DNA of 64,000 nucleotides from Pycnococcus provasolii (lineage: Eukaryota > Chlorophyta > Pseudoscourfieldiophyceae > Pseudoscourfieldiales > Pycnococcaceae), in NCBI GenBank assembly GCA_938743325.2, contig OW568867.1, forward strand, positions 620,001 to 684,000, read 5' to 3'. Below are positions 37,587 to 49,800 of this stretch, piece by piece. The position numbers and the translations under genes are program-made. Below the pieces are notes generated by a model that had not been told where the DNA came from, did not search any database, and saw only the letters and a list, made by a program, of their open reading frames with translations. How positions within the stretch are numbered: the first letter of the stretch is position 1; each line of letters opens with the position of its first letter.

Positions 37587-38437
37587 ATGGGAAACAAATT
37601 CTCCATGATAAGTCGCCTGGCAGTCGTCGGCACCCTCCTCGGCACCAAGGAGGTGGCTCGTGGGCAGCAGGCAGCAGCAAGATTTCGAGGGTTGCACCTG
37701 CGATTCTTCCGACAACTTCCTGAGTGGTACCGCATACACTAATTGCCAGAGTGAGCCATTCGGAGGAGCGCCGATCACCCTTGACAATATCGCGATGGAC
37801 CCCGCTCTCTCCGACAATACTGGCAGCGTCACCGTCGTCTCGTTCCCCTGCGTGACGGAATCGTTCCAGAGTGTGGTTTTACAAGACTTTGGAAACACTT
37901 TCTCAAGTCTTGAGGAAGTTCGCTTCGCCAACTGGGTGACAGGGCATTCCAAATTTTCCGAGCTAAAGGACAACATCATGTCCTATTGGCAGCGCCAGAT
38001 CAAAAGTGATGAACCAGCCAAGGAGAAAACACCTGACGACGAAGTCCACAAAGCTGCTGCGCGTGCGGCCGCTATTGCGCTTGCTGCGAAGGATGTAGGA
38101 ACGCAGCAGCTCAACCGAAGGACCCCGTTCTGCAAGTCGTGCAATCAGCACGTGACCGACCACACGACCATCACCTGCCCTCGTGGCAACGGAAGTGGAT
38201 CAAGACAATGTGTGCATCGGCGACAACAACAACCAAGAATTCCTCGACGCGAACCTCAAGAAGCTGGTGACTGGATTGTTGCCCCAGAGTTCTAGTTCTT
38301 GCTATACAGAAAGCAATGCTCCCACAGCTCCCACAGTCTGCGGAGCGAGACCAGATGGAAACGGTCTCTTCTCCCCAGCTGGATGCCCGACACAGGCATG
38401 CAGGAAACCCAAAAAAGAAAAGAAAACCAAGCCTTAA
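37587..38437 (+). pseudogene. secreted cysteine-containing protein, frame-broken
   Basis: ATG 37587 starts a signal-peptide-like sequence (MGNKFSMISRLAVVGTLLGT). The frame must shift by one base near 37672, within a CAG-rich stretch (GGGCAGCAGGCAGCAGCAAG), to reach DFEGCTCDSSDNFLSGTAY and the following 170 residues. A second shift near 38190-38215 is needed to reach NVCIGDNNNQEFLDANLKKL and the basic C-terminus (CRKPKKEKKTKP). Third-position GC and the conserved-looking cysteines suggest that this was a real gene. Very small introns or sequence errors are alternatives. No family recognised. It is convergent with aconitase, and its 3' flank is the parent-like copy of the repeats at 20862 and 24163. 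Confidence 0.45.
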
Positions 38438-38470
38438 TAACACAAAAACCGACCGGCGTGATGATGGAAT

Positions 38471-38822
38471 GACCCGCTGACTGACGAGCGAGCGAGCAGT
38501 CAGTCAGCATTTTTGACTTACCAGTGTTGCGATTCCATCCCTAATCCACTACTGCAGCACAAGAATCACTCAATAACAAATGCTAGCTAGCAGAGATAGA
38601 CTTTGAGTTTAAGTTTGGTAACAATACATTTTTGAGGAAAAACTTGGTTGTACTAACACCATAGAGTCAAGAAAAAGAAAAGAGTCACCACTTGCTTGAA
38701 GAGTTACCACACACACAACATCAGTTTGTTTGTGTTTGGTTTTGTGTGTAATCTTCAATCAACAAACATGATCTAAATTTCAACTACAGCAGTCGAATCA
38801 TCAAAAACATCAAAATCACCTC
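38471..38822. repeat. 3' flank repeat, copy C, with a 150-bp insertion
   Basis: The spacer between the broken secreted-protein gene and aconitase. It matches the flanks at 20862 and 24163 but is split by about 150 bp of unrelated sequence (about 38541-38688, containing GCTAGCTAGC). Since this copy is attached to the full aconitase gene, it is probably the source of the 24163-24559 block. Confidence 0.85.
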
Positions 38823-38896
38823 CTCTTTGTTTTCACTTGTCTTCTTTGCACCCTAGCTAGACCCGCACCTTAAGCAGTACCTTCTTCTTCTTCTTC

Positions 38897-41800
38897 TTAA
38901 ACAGTCAGATCCCTCACAACCGTCTGCAAAATGCCTCCATTCCGGAAGTACCCAACCTCAGGCATGGTGTCGATGCGAAGCTTCGTGTCGAACGTCGTGT
39001 TCACGCCGTCAGGCGCCGCCTCGGCGGTCACCTTGATCGTCATGCCAGGCTTGATTTCGTCAAACGTGTCGGGAAGGTGCACGGTGTACGTCTCAAGTCC
39101 CGTGAGCTTGTATGTCTCGGCTGATTCGCCGTCCTTGAACTGCAGCGGGAGAACGCCCATGCCAATCAAGTTGGATCGGTGAATGCGCTCGAACGTCGAC
39201 GCGATGGCAGCCTTGATGCCAAGCAGGTAAGGTCCCTTGGCTGCCCAGTCGCGAGACGAGCCTGTTCCGTACTCCTTGCCCGCAATCACAACCATGCCCA
39301 CCTTGTCCTCGTTCATGTAGCGCTGCGACACGTTGTACACATAGTCCACCGTCATCGAGGGAACGTGCAGCGTCTTCGGGGCTTCTGGCGCACCCTTCGT
39401 GACCTGCAGCTGATCCGCGCACTTTGCCACCACCATTTCGTTTTTGAGCAGCTCGTTCACCATGCGCACGTTGGCGAATGTACCTCGCGCCATGACCTCG
39501 TCGTGGCCGCGGCGCGAGCCGTAGCTGTTGAAATCCTTGCGCTCGACGCCGTGATCCATCAGGTACTTAGCAGCTGGGCTCTTCAGCGCGATGTTGCCCG
39601 CAGGGCTGATGTGATCTGTCGTCACGCTGTCTCCGAGCAGCAGCAGGCAGCGAGCCTTCTGGATCTTCTTCGACTCGCTGAGCACCGGGCTCACATCCGC
39701 GGTCATGCTCTTGAAGTACGGAGGCTTGTTGATGTATGTCGACTCTGGATTCCACTCGAACAGCTCCTTGCCTTCTCCTGGTACCTCGAGCGTCGACCAT
39801 GCATCCGATCCTGTGTGATCGTCGTATGTGTGAGTGTGTGTGTGCGTGTGTGTGTGTTTGCTGTGAGAAACGTAAACGGAGTGCATCGTAGTCTCCGTCT
39901 CTGGCCGTCGCTGCCGCCTCCACTATCGCCGCCGCCGCGCAACGCGCGCCACCTTGCGCTACGCCACACGCAAACACAAAAACAAGAAAAGCAAAGTGCC
40001 ATCCCGCAGGCGAACAAATGCAAAATCTAAAAACAGGAAGGCAAATGGCTCGTATCCCTACCTTTTGACTGCTGTTTCTTGCCGGTAAGCAGACGCTTGA
40101 GCGCGCGCACGGGACCCATAACAATGCGATCTAGAATATTACCGCGCTGGTTGAAAATGCGCTCGTAGGTCGCGCGGTACTTCGCGGGCGTGTTCACCTT
40201 GGCGACCGTCTGCTTGATGAGCTTGTTGTCCGGCCAAATGTCGCGCAGGAACACGGGTGACCCGTCCGTCGCTGTGCCAATCGGTTCCTTCTCGAAGTCG
40301 ATGCCCACGCGTCCCGCGAGCGCGTACGCGACGACGAGGGGAGGTGACGCGAGGTAGTTGCCGCGCGTGAGCGGGTGAACACGCCCCTCGAAGTTGCGGT
40401 TGCCGCTGAGCACGCTGCACACGACGAGGTCCTTCGCCTGCACCGCGTCGGAAACTTCGGGCTCGATGTCGCCCGAGTTGCCAATGCAAGTCGTGCACCC
40501 GTATCCGACGACGCCGAATCCAAGCGACTCGAGCGACTTGAGCAGGTTAGCATCCGTCAGGTACTCCGTTACGACGTTCGATCCTGGCGCAAGGCTCGTC
40601 TTGACGTGTGGCTGCACCTTAAGGCCCTTTTCAGCCGCCGCCTTGGCGAGCAGGCCAGCCGCCACCATCACCTCGGGGTTGGACGTGTTGGTGCAGCTCG
40701 TGATGGCGGCAATGACGATCGACCCGTGCTTGAGCGTGCACTTCTCGCCACCCATCGTCACGTCGATCTGATCGTCGAGACGCTCGGGCTTCAGGCCGAA
40801 TCCCTTGAAACCCACGGGAGAGCTGAGGCACTGCTTCCAGTCGGAGGGCATCTGGTGCAGCGCAACGCGGTCGTGCGGGCGCTTCGGGCCGCTCAGGCAA
40901 GGCACGACGGTCGACAGGTCGAGGCTGATGGTGTCCTCGTAGTGCGGCGCCTTGGCGTCCGTCTCGGGAACGAGGAAAAAGCCATTCTCCTTGGCGTACG
41001 AGCGGCACCGCTCGACGTGCTCTTCGCTGCGTCCCGTCTGCGTGAGGTACTCGAGCGTGACGTCGTCGAGGGGGAAGAATCCCATCGTCGCGCCGTACTC
41101 GGGCGCCATGTTAGCCACCGTCGCGCGGTCGGCGAGCGTGAGGTGCGAAACGCCTGGTCCGTAGAACTCGACGAACTTGCCCACCACCTTCTTCTTGCGC
41201 AGCATCTCCACGACCGTCAGCACGAGGTCGGTGGCAGTGACGCCCACTCCCAGCTCTCCGCTGAGGTGGAATCCCACGACGAGCGGCAGCACCATGGCGA
41301 TGGGCTGCCCGAGCATCGCCGCCTCCGCCTCGATGCCTCCGACGCCCCACCCGGCGACGCCGAGTCCGTCGATCATCGTCGTGTGGCTGTCGGTGCCCAC
41401 GCAGCTGTCGGGGTACACGAGAGGCTCCTCCTTGTCTCCGTTCGCCTCCTCGGCGGTGTTGACGACGACGCGCGCAAGGTACTCGAGGTTGACCTGGTGC
41501 ACGATACCGGCACCTGGCGGCACGACGCGGAAGTTCTGGAACGCCTTGCTTCCCCACTTGATGAACTGGAAGCGCTCCTTGTTGCGCTGCATCTCGAGCG
41601 CCTTGTTCTTCTCCACAGCCTTCGGGTCGTTGTAGACATCCACCTGAACGCTGTGGTCGACGACGAGGTCGACGGGAACGAGCGGGTTCACCTTCTGCGG
41701 GTTTCCGCCCAGAGCCGACACGGCATCGCGCATTGCCGCGAGGTCGACGACGGCGGGAACGCCCGTGAAGTCCTGAAGCACGACACGTGCGGGTATGAAC

Positions 41801-42609
41801 GGCACTTCCACCTCTCCTGCGGTGTTCCCGCTGTAGTACGACAGAATCTTCTCCACGTCATCTTTGGTGACGAGCGATCCGTCGGCGTTGCGAATGGCTG
41901 TTCAAAGCGAGAGCGAGAGAATGGTGGGGTGGATCAGATCAGACACATATGAGAGAGTGTTTTGTTTGGTTTTTTTTTTTGTGTGTGTGTGTGTGTTGTG
42001 GTGGTGGTGACTTGTCAGTGTCTTTTGTATTATATGGAGTTGCATGCACCACAGTGGCACGACTGCATATATATAGTATAGACAAGCAAAGCAAAGGCGC
42101 GTTGTCCACGCGGCCGCGCCACCACCGATGACCGAACAAGCACCAAGACACAACGAAGCTCTGTGCTGTGCTCAGAATCACACAAGTGCGTATGATCTTG
42201 AGCCAACAAGCGGCACAACCAACCACCACTCTGGCTGGACACTGAGTATGGATCTTGTGCACATCATGTGCTGCATCGCACCATACTCAAGCAGAGCTGT
42301 ATCACTAAGTTGTGTGCGCGCGAGTGCGTGTTGTAGCAGCCATAACTCACAAAACCACCCTTGATGCGAACTTAAGTACGTACCCGACTCGAGCAAGACT
42401 CTAATGGAGTACGGCAGTTTCCAAACACGCGAATCGTCCAGAGCATGCAACGAGTAGTAAATCGGAGACGGAGGAGCTGAGGCTGATCCCGAGGCTGATC
42501 CCGAGGCTGATCCCGAGGAGGAGGAGGAAAGCGTACGACGACAAGACGCATACAAACCACCACCATTACCACCACTCTTAAGGTTAGGGGAGGCTGCTGA
42601 AGACGCCAT
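38897..42609 (-). CDS. ACO: aconitate hydratase, three exons
   Basis: Exons 42609-42384, 41897-40062 and 39810-38897 join in frame (LLES|A|IRNADG across intron 1; CAGTCAAAAG|GTAGGG to CACACAG|GA across intron 2) and give 991 residues. The enzyme isomerises citrate to isocitrate in the TCA or glyoxylate pathway. The iron-sulfur ligands are present in [10 protein letters not shown] and [11 protein letters not shown]. Active-site regions [31 protein letters not shown] and [18 protein letters not shown] are intact. The N-terminus ([14 protein letters not shown], Ser/Arg-rich) replaces the usual start before [20 protein letters not shown] and may be a mitochondrial presequence. An extra basic segment of about 25 residues ([20 protein letters not shown]) sits at the exon 2/3 junction. 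Introns are 486 and 251 bp; the second has a (CA)n tract. Confidence 0.93.
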
Positions 42610-43852
42610 GATATGATCAATGAGCTTACAGTCAATCAATAAGACCTTGTAAGAGGTAGTCTCGAGCTAAGACGTCTTACTTGGGAGGCCGAAAGAATGA
42701 CACGAGTGACAAGAATGACAAGTTGTCGTTGTGTGCTGTTGTTGGGCGTCAGGTTGACAACAACACGGTGCTGAATAGCCAACAAGACAGGCCCTGATGG
42801 GACGCGATGCAGACGCGATGCAGACGTGTCAAAGAATGCCTTTCCGGGTTCACCTTTGAGGGAGCTTTTATAGGGTAGTGTGCTGGACTACGATAGGAAG
42901 GCCTACTCCAGGTGGGGGAATAGTCTAAGAACCGGGACGGGGACGGGGACGTGCACTGTATTAATAGGTCGACTGATGATCGGCAACCCAGATGGGACAA
43001 CACCCTGTCACCTGTGTGTGGTCTTACAGGTACAGGTCTGCTGCATCACCGATTTCAGCGACGAGTAGTACTATGAATAAAAGGGGAGTATGTATGGGGA
43101 ATTGTACCCTTTAGGAAGTAGGCACACAGATACCTTAGTTAGGGCGGCTGTTTCTTGCAACAGAGCTTTGTTTGCACGCTTTGTATTGTGTATGTTTTGT
43201 GTGTGTTCCCACCTTACAATAAAACTTTACAGTAGCGCTGGTCCTTCTCACTGTACTGTACCTTTATGTGTTTTTCTTCTTGGTTTGGTTTCGTTTTTCT
43301 TCCCAATTCTTGCGGAATTTGGAAAATCCCAGAGGAGCACTTGGAGTTTGGATTTTTTTTTCAGACATCAGACGACGCTTTTTCTTTTTCCCGAAAAAGC
43401 GTTAGACGGAAGAGGCGGCGGCGGAGGCAGATGACAAGTAAGGCTGGCCTACAATACTTCCTAATCTTAGTCTACCGGGTTTACCGCCCCACTCACTGTC
43501 TTCTTTGACCGGCCAAATACTACTATTGTCTACAGTAGGGTGGTAAAAGTACAGTACATGGACGACTCTATGTATCAAATCAATGAATCAGTAGTCAGTC
43601 AAAGAAAGGGGACCTCAAGTGACCTCTTGACGCTCGCTTGTGACAATCACAACGAATACATATAACCTTTACTCATAGTTGAACTTGAAGAATCCTAAAT
43701 TGACTTTCTATATTACAAAGATTTCGTTTCATTATCATTTTTATTCTCGAGACATTTCATTCACAAGTCACAAGTCACAAGTCACAACCCACAACTGCAT
43801 GCATGTGCCACACACACACATACACAAAAACAAACAACTATAAATAAGTAAT
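42610..43852. other. intergenic, no gene recognised
   Basis: The left part is the promoter region of aconitase. There is a GGGACGGGGACGGGGACG triplication at about 42933-42951. Short frames on both strands look non-coding. Confidence 0.5.
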
Positions 43853-46800
43853 TCACAGGTAGCTAATTCGAGAATTCGTCGCACCGTCGCGCAGAGCAGC
43901 CCTCTCGGTAGCGGCTAGCGTGCTCTCCGCACGACGCCACTGTGGCGTAGCTTCTTCGTCCGCGGTGGTGGCAACCACATCCTCTGGGCTCGCGGTGGCG
44001 GGCGCCGGGGAAACGGATTTTGACATCATCATGCGATTTCGTTCCTTCTCCTCCTCGCGTTTGCGCGACTCCCTCTCTCGCACCAAGCGAGACGCCTCAG
44101 CCGCCTCCGCTCGCGCTTCGAACCAGGCGTTCACGTCGTCACCATATCGTTTCCAAATGCCCATGAGAAGAAGCATCACGCCAATCCACGCAATGCCAGC
44201 ACCGATGCCGTAGAATAGGCCGTCATAGTTGTACGCATTGGACGGCGGGTTCGGCGGCGGGGCTGGTGGTGGAGGTGGCATAGGAGGAGGTGGACTCGGC
44301 GGCGGCGGAGGAGGAGGCAGCGGGGGACTCGGCGGCGGAGGCGGCGGCGGCGGCGGAGGTGGGGGGCTTGCGCCTTCGAAGTACTGCACGATGCGAAGCA
44401 CGCCTGGGAGCGACGCTGCCGCAGACTCGAGAAGCTTCGGGTCGTATGCCTTGGAGAGAGTCTTCTCTATGTCCGCCTCCACCGTCCCGGGACTCAACAG
44501 GAATGCCACGCGAAGCACGGACATCGACTGCACAGCCTCGAGCGAGGCGGAAAGTGGCGCGCCCTGCGAACGCAACGCGAGCGAGAAGCTCGAGCTGCTC
44601 TGCGGGGCATCTGGCGGCGCCGCGAGGCTTGCCTCGAAATTGGAAAGGATCTCAGTCGCCACTATGGATGAAGGTGGCACGTCCATCGCAAGAACCGCGC
44701 GCACATTCATCGTGGCAGAGCTACCACCACCGCTCTTGCCTTGCAAAAGGCGGCGTCGTGACGACATTCTTCTTTTCTTTGCCGTCGGTAAATCCGACGG
44801 CGTCACCGCCGTGCTGTTGCCATTCTTGCTCACGAACGTTGTCGTCAGCACGCGCACTTTCGCGTCGCTTCCAGGGGGAATCACCGCGTTCTTCATTGCA
44901 CGCGTCAGCAGCTCGTCCAAGCTGTGGTTCCTTCCATCGACATAGTTGTACATTCCGCCCACGTGAGCACCTTCCACATAATTCGGCGCATTCCATGTGA
45001 GCTCGGACGCCGTAGACACCAGCATCACGCTCGCCACGATGTGGTGTCGGATGACCGACGCCTTAACGCCCGCGCCGGGGCGTCCAATCACCTGCGCCAC
45101 GGCGCGGCCAACGAACGCAGCCTCGGTGCTATTCGCAAGCTGAGCGGGTGACGACGCCACCGCGCCCAGGTACACCGATGCGACTGCCGCACCCTGCTTG
45201 TCTTTATCCGGGCTCGCAAGAGAGCAAAAGCCGTCGTCAAAGTATGTCTCAACCTCCGCGCCGCTACGCTCCTCCACCAGGCTTGGAGTGTCGTAGCGGT
45301 GCAGGCGTATCGAATAAACACGCGTCGTGTACGTGTCCGGAGCCGTGATCGCAATGCGAACGACGAGGCGGGCCCCACGCGGAACGTCCACAATCCCAAG
45401 CGAGTGCTCCAGAGCAGCCGGACCGTCGCCTGTGGTGGCGGACTGTGCCTTGTCGTTCGTCTCAACAACCGTACGTGCTCCCGCCATGCCGAGCAGGCGC
45501 ATCGACGAGCCAAATTTCGCAAGTGCCCTGATGTCCACCTGGCCACTGTTCGTCGTGACGTGGAACACAGACGCGCACGGCTCGAACGGCGCAGGATGCA
45601 CGGTGGTGATGCGGGTGCCATCACCATCGAATAGCGCAAGATTTTCAAGCAGCGTCGCTTCAACCTCCGAGCGGCGGAGCACGTTCACGCGATACGTGCT
45701 TTCCGCACCGCGAGCTAAGTCGACGCTGTACACAACCATCTGCGGATTCGATCCCGTCACGAGTGGAACATACGTCGTGCCAAGGTTGCTAGAAAGCAAG
45801 CAAAGCACGCCGCTACCCAACGCCATGCCCTCTGAGAATGGCGACGATCCGGTGGGACAACCCAGAACGGCATCCGCGACGACGTAGGCTGATGGAAACT
45901 CAGCGAAATCTACGCTCACGCGAGGATCCGAGGAACTGCCGCCCGATACAAGCTCGTAGCTAAGCGCGTACGCCAATGCTCCGGGAGGGGCGTACACCGT
46001 GTACTCACTTGTGTACGGGTCGAACACGAGGCCGCCATCCTGCTTGCTGGAAAAGAAACTCGTCGGCTGCATCGCGGGGTACATCGATTTGGCGGCTTCT
46101 GAGCTCTTCAGAGGCTCGAGGGGATCTCCGAACTCATCAACACCTTGCATCCAGAAAGTGACGTCAAGAACACGAAGCATCGGATTGCGAAGCACTCCGG
46201 GCGACGCAGGAGATGGCGGCACACCCGGCGCGGGAGGTGGACTCGGCGGAGGCTGGCGCTTGTTTGCCAGGGCAAGTATGCGTGCATCTGCGAGCGCATC
46301 CTCTAGCAACGCCGGTGGGACGACCAGCGCGTCGTATGCTGATGCGTTGAAGTCTGCGCGCGTTCCATGCGCGATCACGCTCTCCGAGTAACTTGTACCA
46401 CCACCTCCCTTCATCTGCAACCGCATTAGGAACACCCCTCCATCCACCAGGTTACTGACGCCAACCGGCTGCGAAACCTTGCCTAGGTCAATCGACCCTG
46501 ACGTGGCCGTTGTCGTGACCACGGACGGTGCCGACGAGTCGTAGAGGACAAACACCGGAGGGGAGGCGTAGGAGTCAACGCCGACGACGTTCCAAGCATA
46601 TCCCTCGAATCCGTCTGGCTCGAACGAGCCCGTCGTATTCAGTGTTAGAGAGGCCGTGTCGTTGTTCGACTCGAAAGAGCTCGCCTTTGCCAAAGGACGA
46701 TCGTACACCTCCACCCTCAGAGGCTCGATGGTGATTTCAGTGTCATTCAAGAAGGAGACGGTGGCGCTGACGACGTACTCCACACGTCCGCGACCTTCGC

Positions 46801-49800
46801 CGCCGAAGCAGCAAACGCGGTGAAACTCGTCTTGCGCGCTGCCGTACACGTTCAACACTTCGTTGCCCCAGCCACTGGCCATGTCAACCGGCAGCTTCGT
46901 CGGGCCACTGAGCGTTCTAAAGCGATACGAAAGTGGCTCACCAAATTGGCCCGCGCGGAAGCCTTGCCCTACCACGATAAGCGGCTCGAGGCCATCGCGA
47001 GTCATGAAGAGAGAATCGGCAGGCGCGCTCAGCGTTCCCACGATGGGCATGGTACCGATGGAGCCAGCCGCAACGTAGTCGCGAGCCTTAGCCAAGTCAA
47101 GAACCGGCGGGGAAAGAACGCTCAATTCGACGGTATCGTGGCTCGTTCCGCCATTCACGTCCACCACGGTGTACCTGAACACATACCGCCGGCCCGGGCG
47201 AAGAGTTTCCACGTTCACTATGCAGGAGTCCGATTCCGGAGTCTGCAGCAGAGATGCGGCAAGGCGATCTGCCCCCTTGTCGTCGGCAGCGGCAATTTCA
47301 TTGCCGATTGAAGCCGTGGGCGTCTCACCGTCAATCTGCTGATTTGCCACCAGACTCCAGTATCGGTACGTTACGTCGGCGTCGATGCCACCAACGGCAT
47401 CCGCACGCATGCTTCTGCCCAGCAAGGTCAGGGAGTCGAGCGGCACGGTTGCGGCGAGCGCAGCGCCTGCAATCACGCTCGAGCCGCCGCCGGATACCGA
47501 GATGCCGTACGCACGCACCAACGGCGGCTGGCGCACAACGACATCCGCGTGCACCACGCCGATAAGACCTTGCGTTGTTGGACAAGACAGGGTTGTGCGG
47601 TATGTACCGAAGTAAACGAGGCCACCACATGTGGCAATAGTCGTGTAGATGCCGTTCTCCAGACCCGGATCGTAAGTGACGAGCGATTCCTCGCAGGCTG
47701 GCAGCTGCCTAGTTGAAACGGAAGGCTGGCCACTCGCATCGTGCGTGAAGCTCACAGACCACTCGCATCCACCCTCCACGATGCGCGCGGCGAGCGCCTC
47801 AGCAGAGAGCGGCTCGAGGTGAGGTGCGTAGCTGAAATTCATCTTCACCAAGCCGCGAAACTTAAAGGAGTCAGCCGGCGCACTGATGGTGTAGCTCCCG
47901 TCGATGGGAGAGAGCACCTCGATTGGCGAAAAGTTTAGAGGCACTGGAGGGTTTGGCGGCGGCGGCGGCGGGGGCGGACTTGGGTTTGGAGGCGGCGGGG
48001 GTGGACTTGGTGGTGGCGGCGGGCGAAGCACGCTTTCTATGGAGAACGTGTTCGAACGCCACGCGTCGAGGTGAGGCGGCCTCGGCCATCCAGTGACTAT
48101 CCTGATCAATCGGCTCGCTGTTGCCCCTGAAACGGGATCGCGGACAGAGTAGCGAAGCACGTGCACACCGCCGGCGATGTTTCGCAGCACAACACCAGCC
48201 GCGAAGAGTCTCGTCGACGTTGTGCGGCGAGGCTGGCTGTTCGGCGGCAGAGGCGGGAGAGCATTGTTTGCAATCTGCTCGGCAAGAGCCTCCTCGCCCT
48301 GGTAGTACGGAGGCGGCGGTGGAGGCGGCGGTGGAGGAGCGCTTTCCTCCCGCTCAATCACCAGACGCGGCCGACCTCCATTCTGTGTGATGCCCACCTC
48401 CTCGAATATGTGCTCTAGCGTCGCCTCGGCAAAGCCGTCGTTCGGCGCGAGCTGCACCTTGATGATGAGTGTTGCGTCGGACGTTGCAAAGATTGTATTC
48501 ATTTCAATGGCATCGTCGTCGTCTCCGAACACGTAGGGCTCGTAGACAGGCGTTGGCGATACAAACTCGAACATTCGCTCGACATTTCCACGAGCTTCGT
48601 AGGTGGAGTAAGCCGAGAAGTCGCTGCCAGGTTTCATGGTGAACGCATACAGCGTCGGCGCTGGATTTGCCAACGCGAGCACGCGTGACGTGTACTGCGG
48701 GAGCACCATGCTAACGCCTGGCACAACCGTTGTCACATGCACGCGCACCGTATAGACCTCGCCAGTAACGCCCAAGCAGCACGCGTTGACAGGCGCATTG
48801 TCCGGGTTCGCTACGGGATCCACGAGATCGGCCATAGAAACGAAGCGGCTCGCACGCGCCGTCGGTGGAGGCGTCATGTCATGCTCAAAGACGATCGGCA
48901 TTGAAACGGACGCGATAACTGATGAGACATTCGCCCCTCGCCACAGCACGTCCGTGGAGTTGATGAGCACCACCTCCGTGCGATTATTGGCGGCGTCCAG
49001 CCGTTCATCGAGAGTCATTCCAATACCGGAGAAAGCGTAGCGTAGCTCGTCGTAGCTAACGGCATCGCGCAAGAATCCGTATGTGGACGTGAGACCCATG
49101 CCAGGGCGGGTAACACGAATAGCCTGGCGTGGCGGTGGCGGCGGCGGGCTTGGAGCCTGGAAGTAAGAAGGTGGTGCCTGCGCAGCATCGCGACTTGAGA
49201 TGAAGTTAATCGGCGGCGCATACCGCGCCGTCACGCGCACCGTGTCCTGAGCAACTAAGCTCACTCCGCCCACGCCCTGTGCGGTCGCCTCTACACGAAA
49301 TTCGTACGTGCCCGGCCCCGGCAGCTCGACCGATGCGTGTCCGGACTGCGACGTGTCAATTTCTCCCACGGACGGACCGCTCACTTGATTCCAGGCGTAC
49401 GACACCCCAGTGGCTGGCGGTGCATCAAAGGCATTCGGTCCAAGAGCCGACGCGCGTAGCTTTACTGGCCCATGAAGCGGAAGGTCAACGATCACATCGC
49501 CGCCGATCGAAGTGCCGTACGGAGAACTCGCCGGTGCTGCTTCCAGCGACGCCGCGACGAGGTGAGGCACCGCGACGATGACCTCGCCGTACAGCGATGC
49601 CGGAACGTACATGGGTGGGAAGCTCTCGTTCAGCAGGGGTAGCATCACCTGCTTGAGCGAGCGCCCCAGAGTAATCGTCTCGTTGGTCGCATTCACCTGA
49701 GGTGGTAACGGTGACGGGGATGGTGGTGGGGATGGTGGCGGTGGCGGCGGATCGCACCGTGCAAAGCACGTGGCGTTCATCAAGTAGCGTCCTGCGGTAT

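Noticed and set aside
40375-41952. Plus-strand open frame of 525 codons opposite aconitase
   Set aside because: It is antisense to highly conserved aconitase exon 2. It is an open shadow caused by GC-rich third positions.
44229-44945. Plus-strand Gly-rich frame opposite the proline spacers
   Set aside because: Poly-Gly is the complement of the CCN-rich proline spacer of the giant gene. The same holds for 50019-50588 and 58510-59502.
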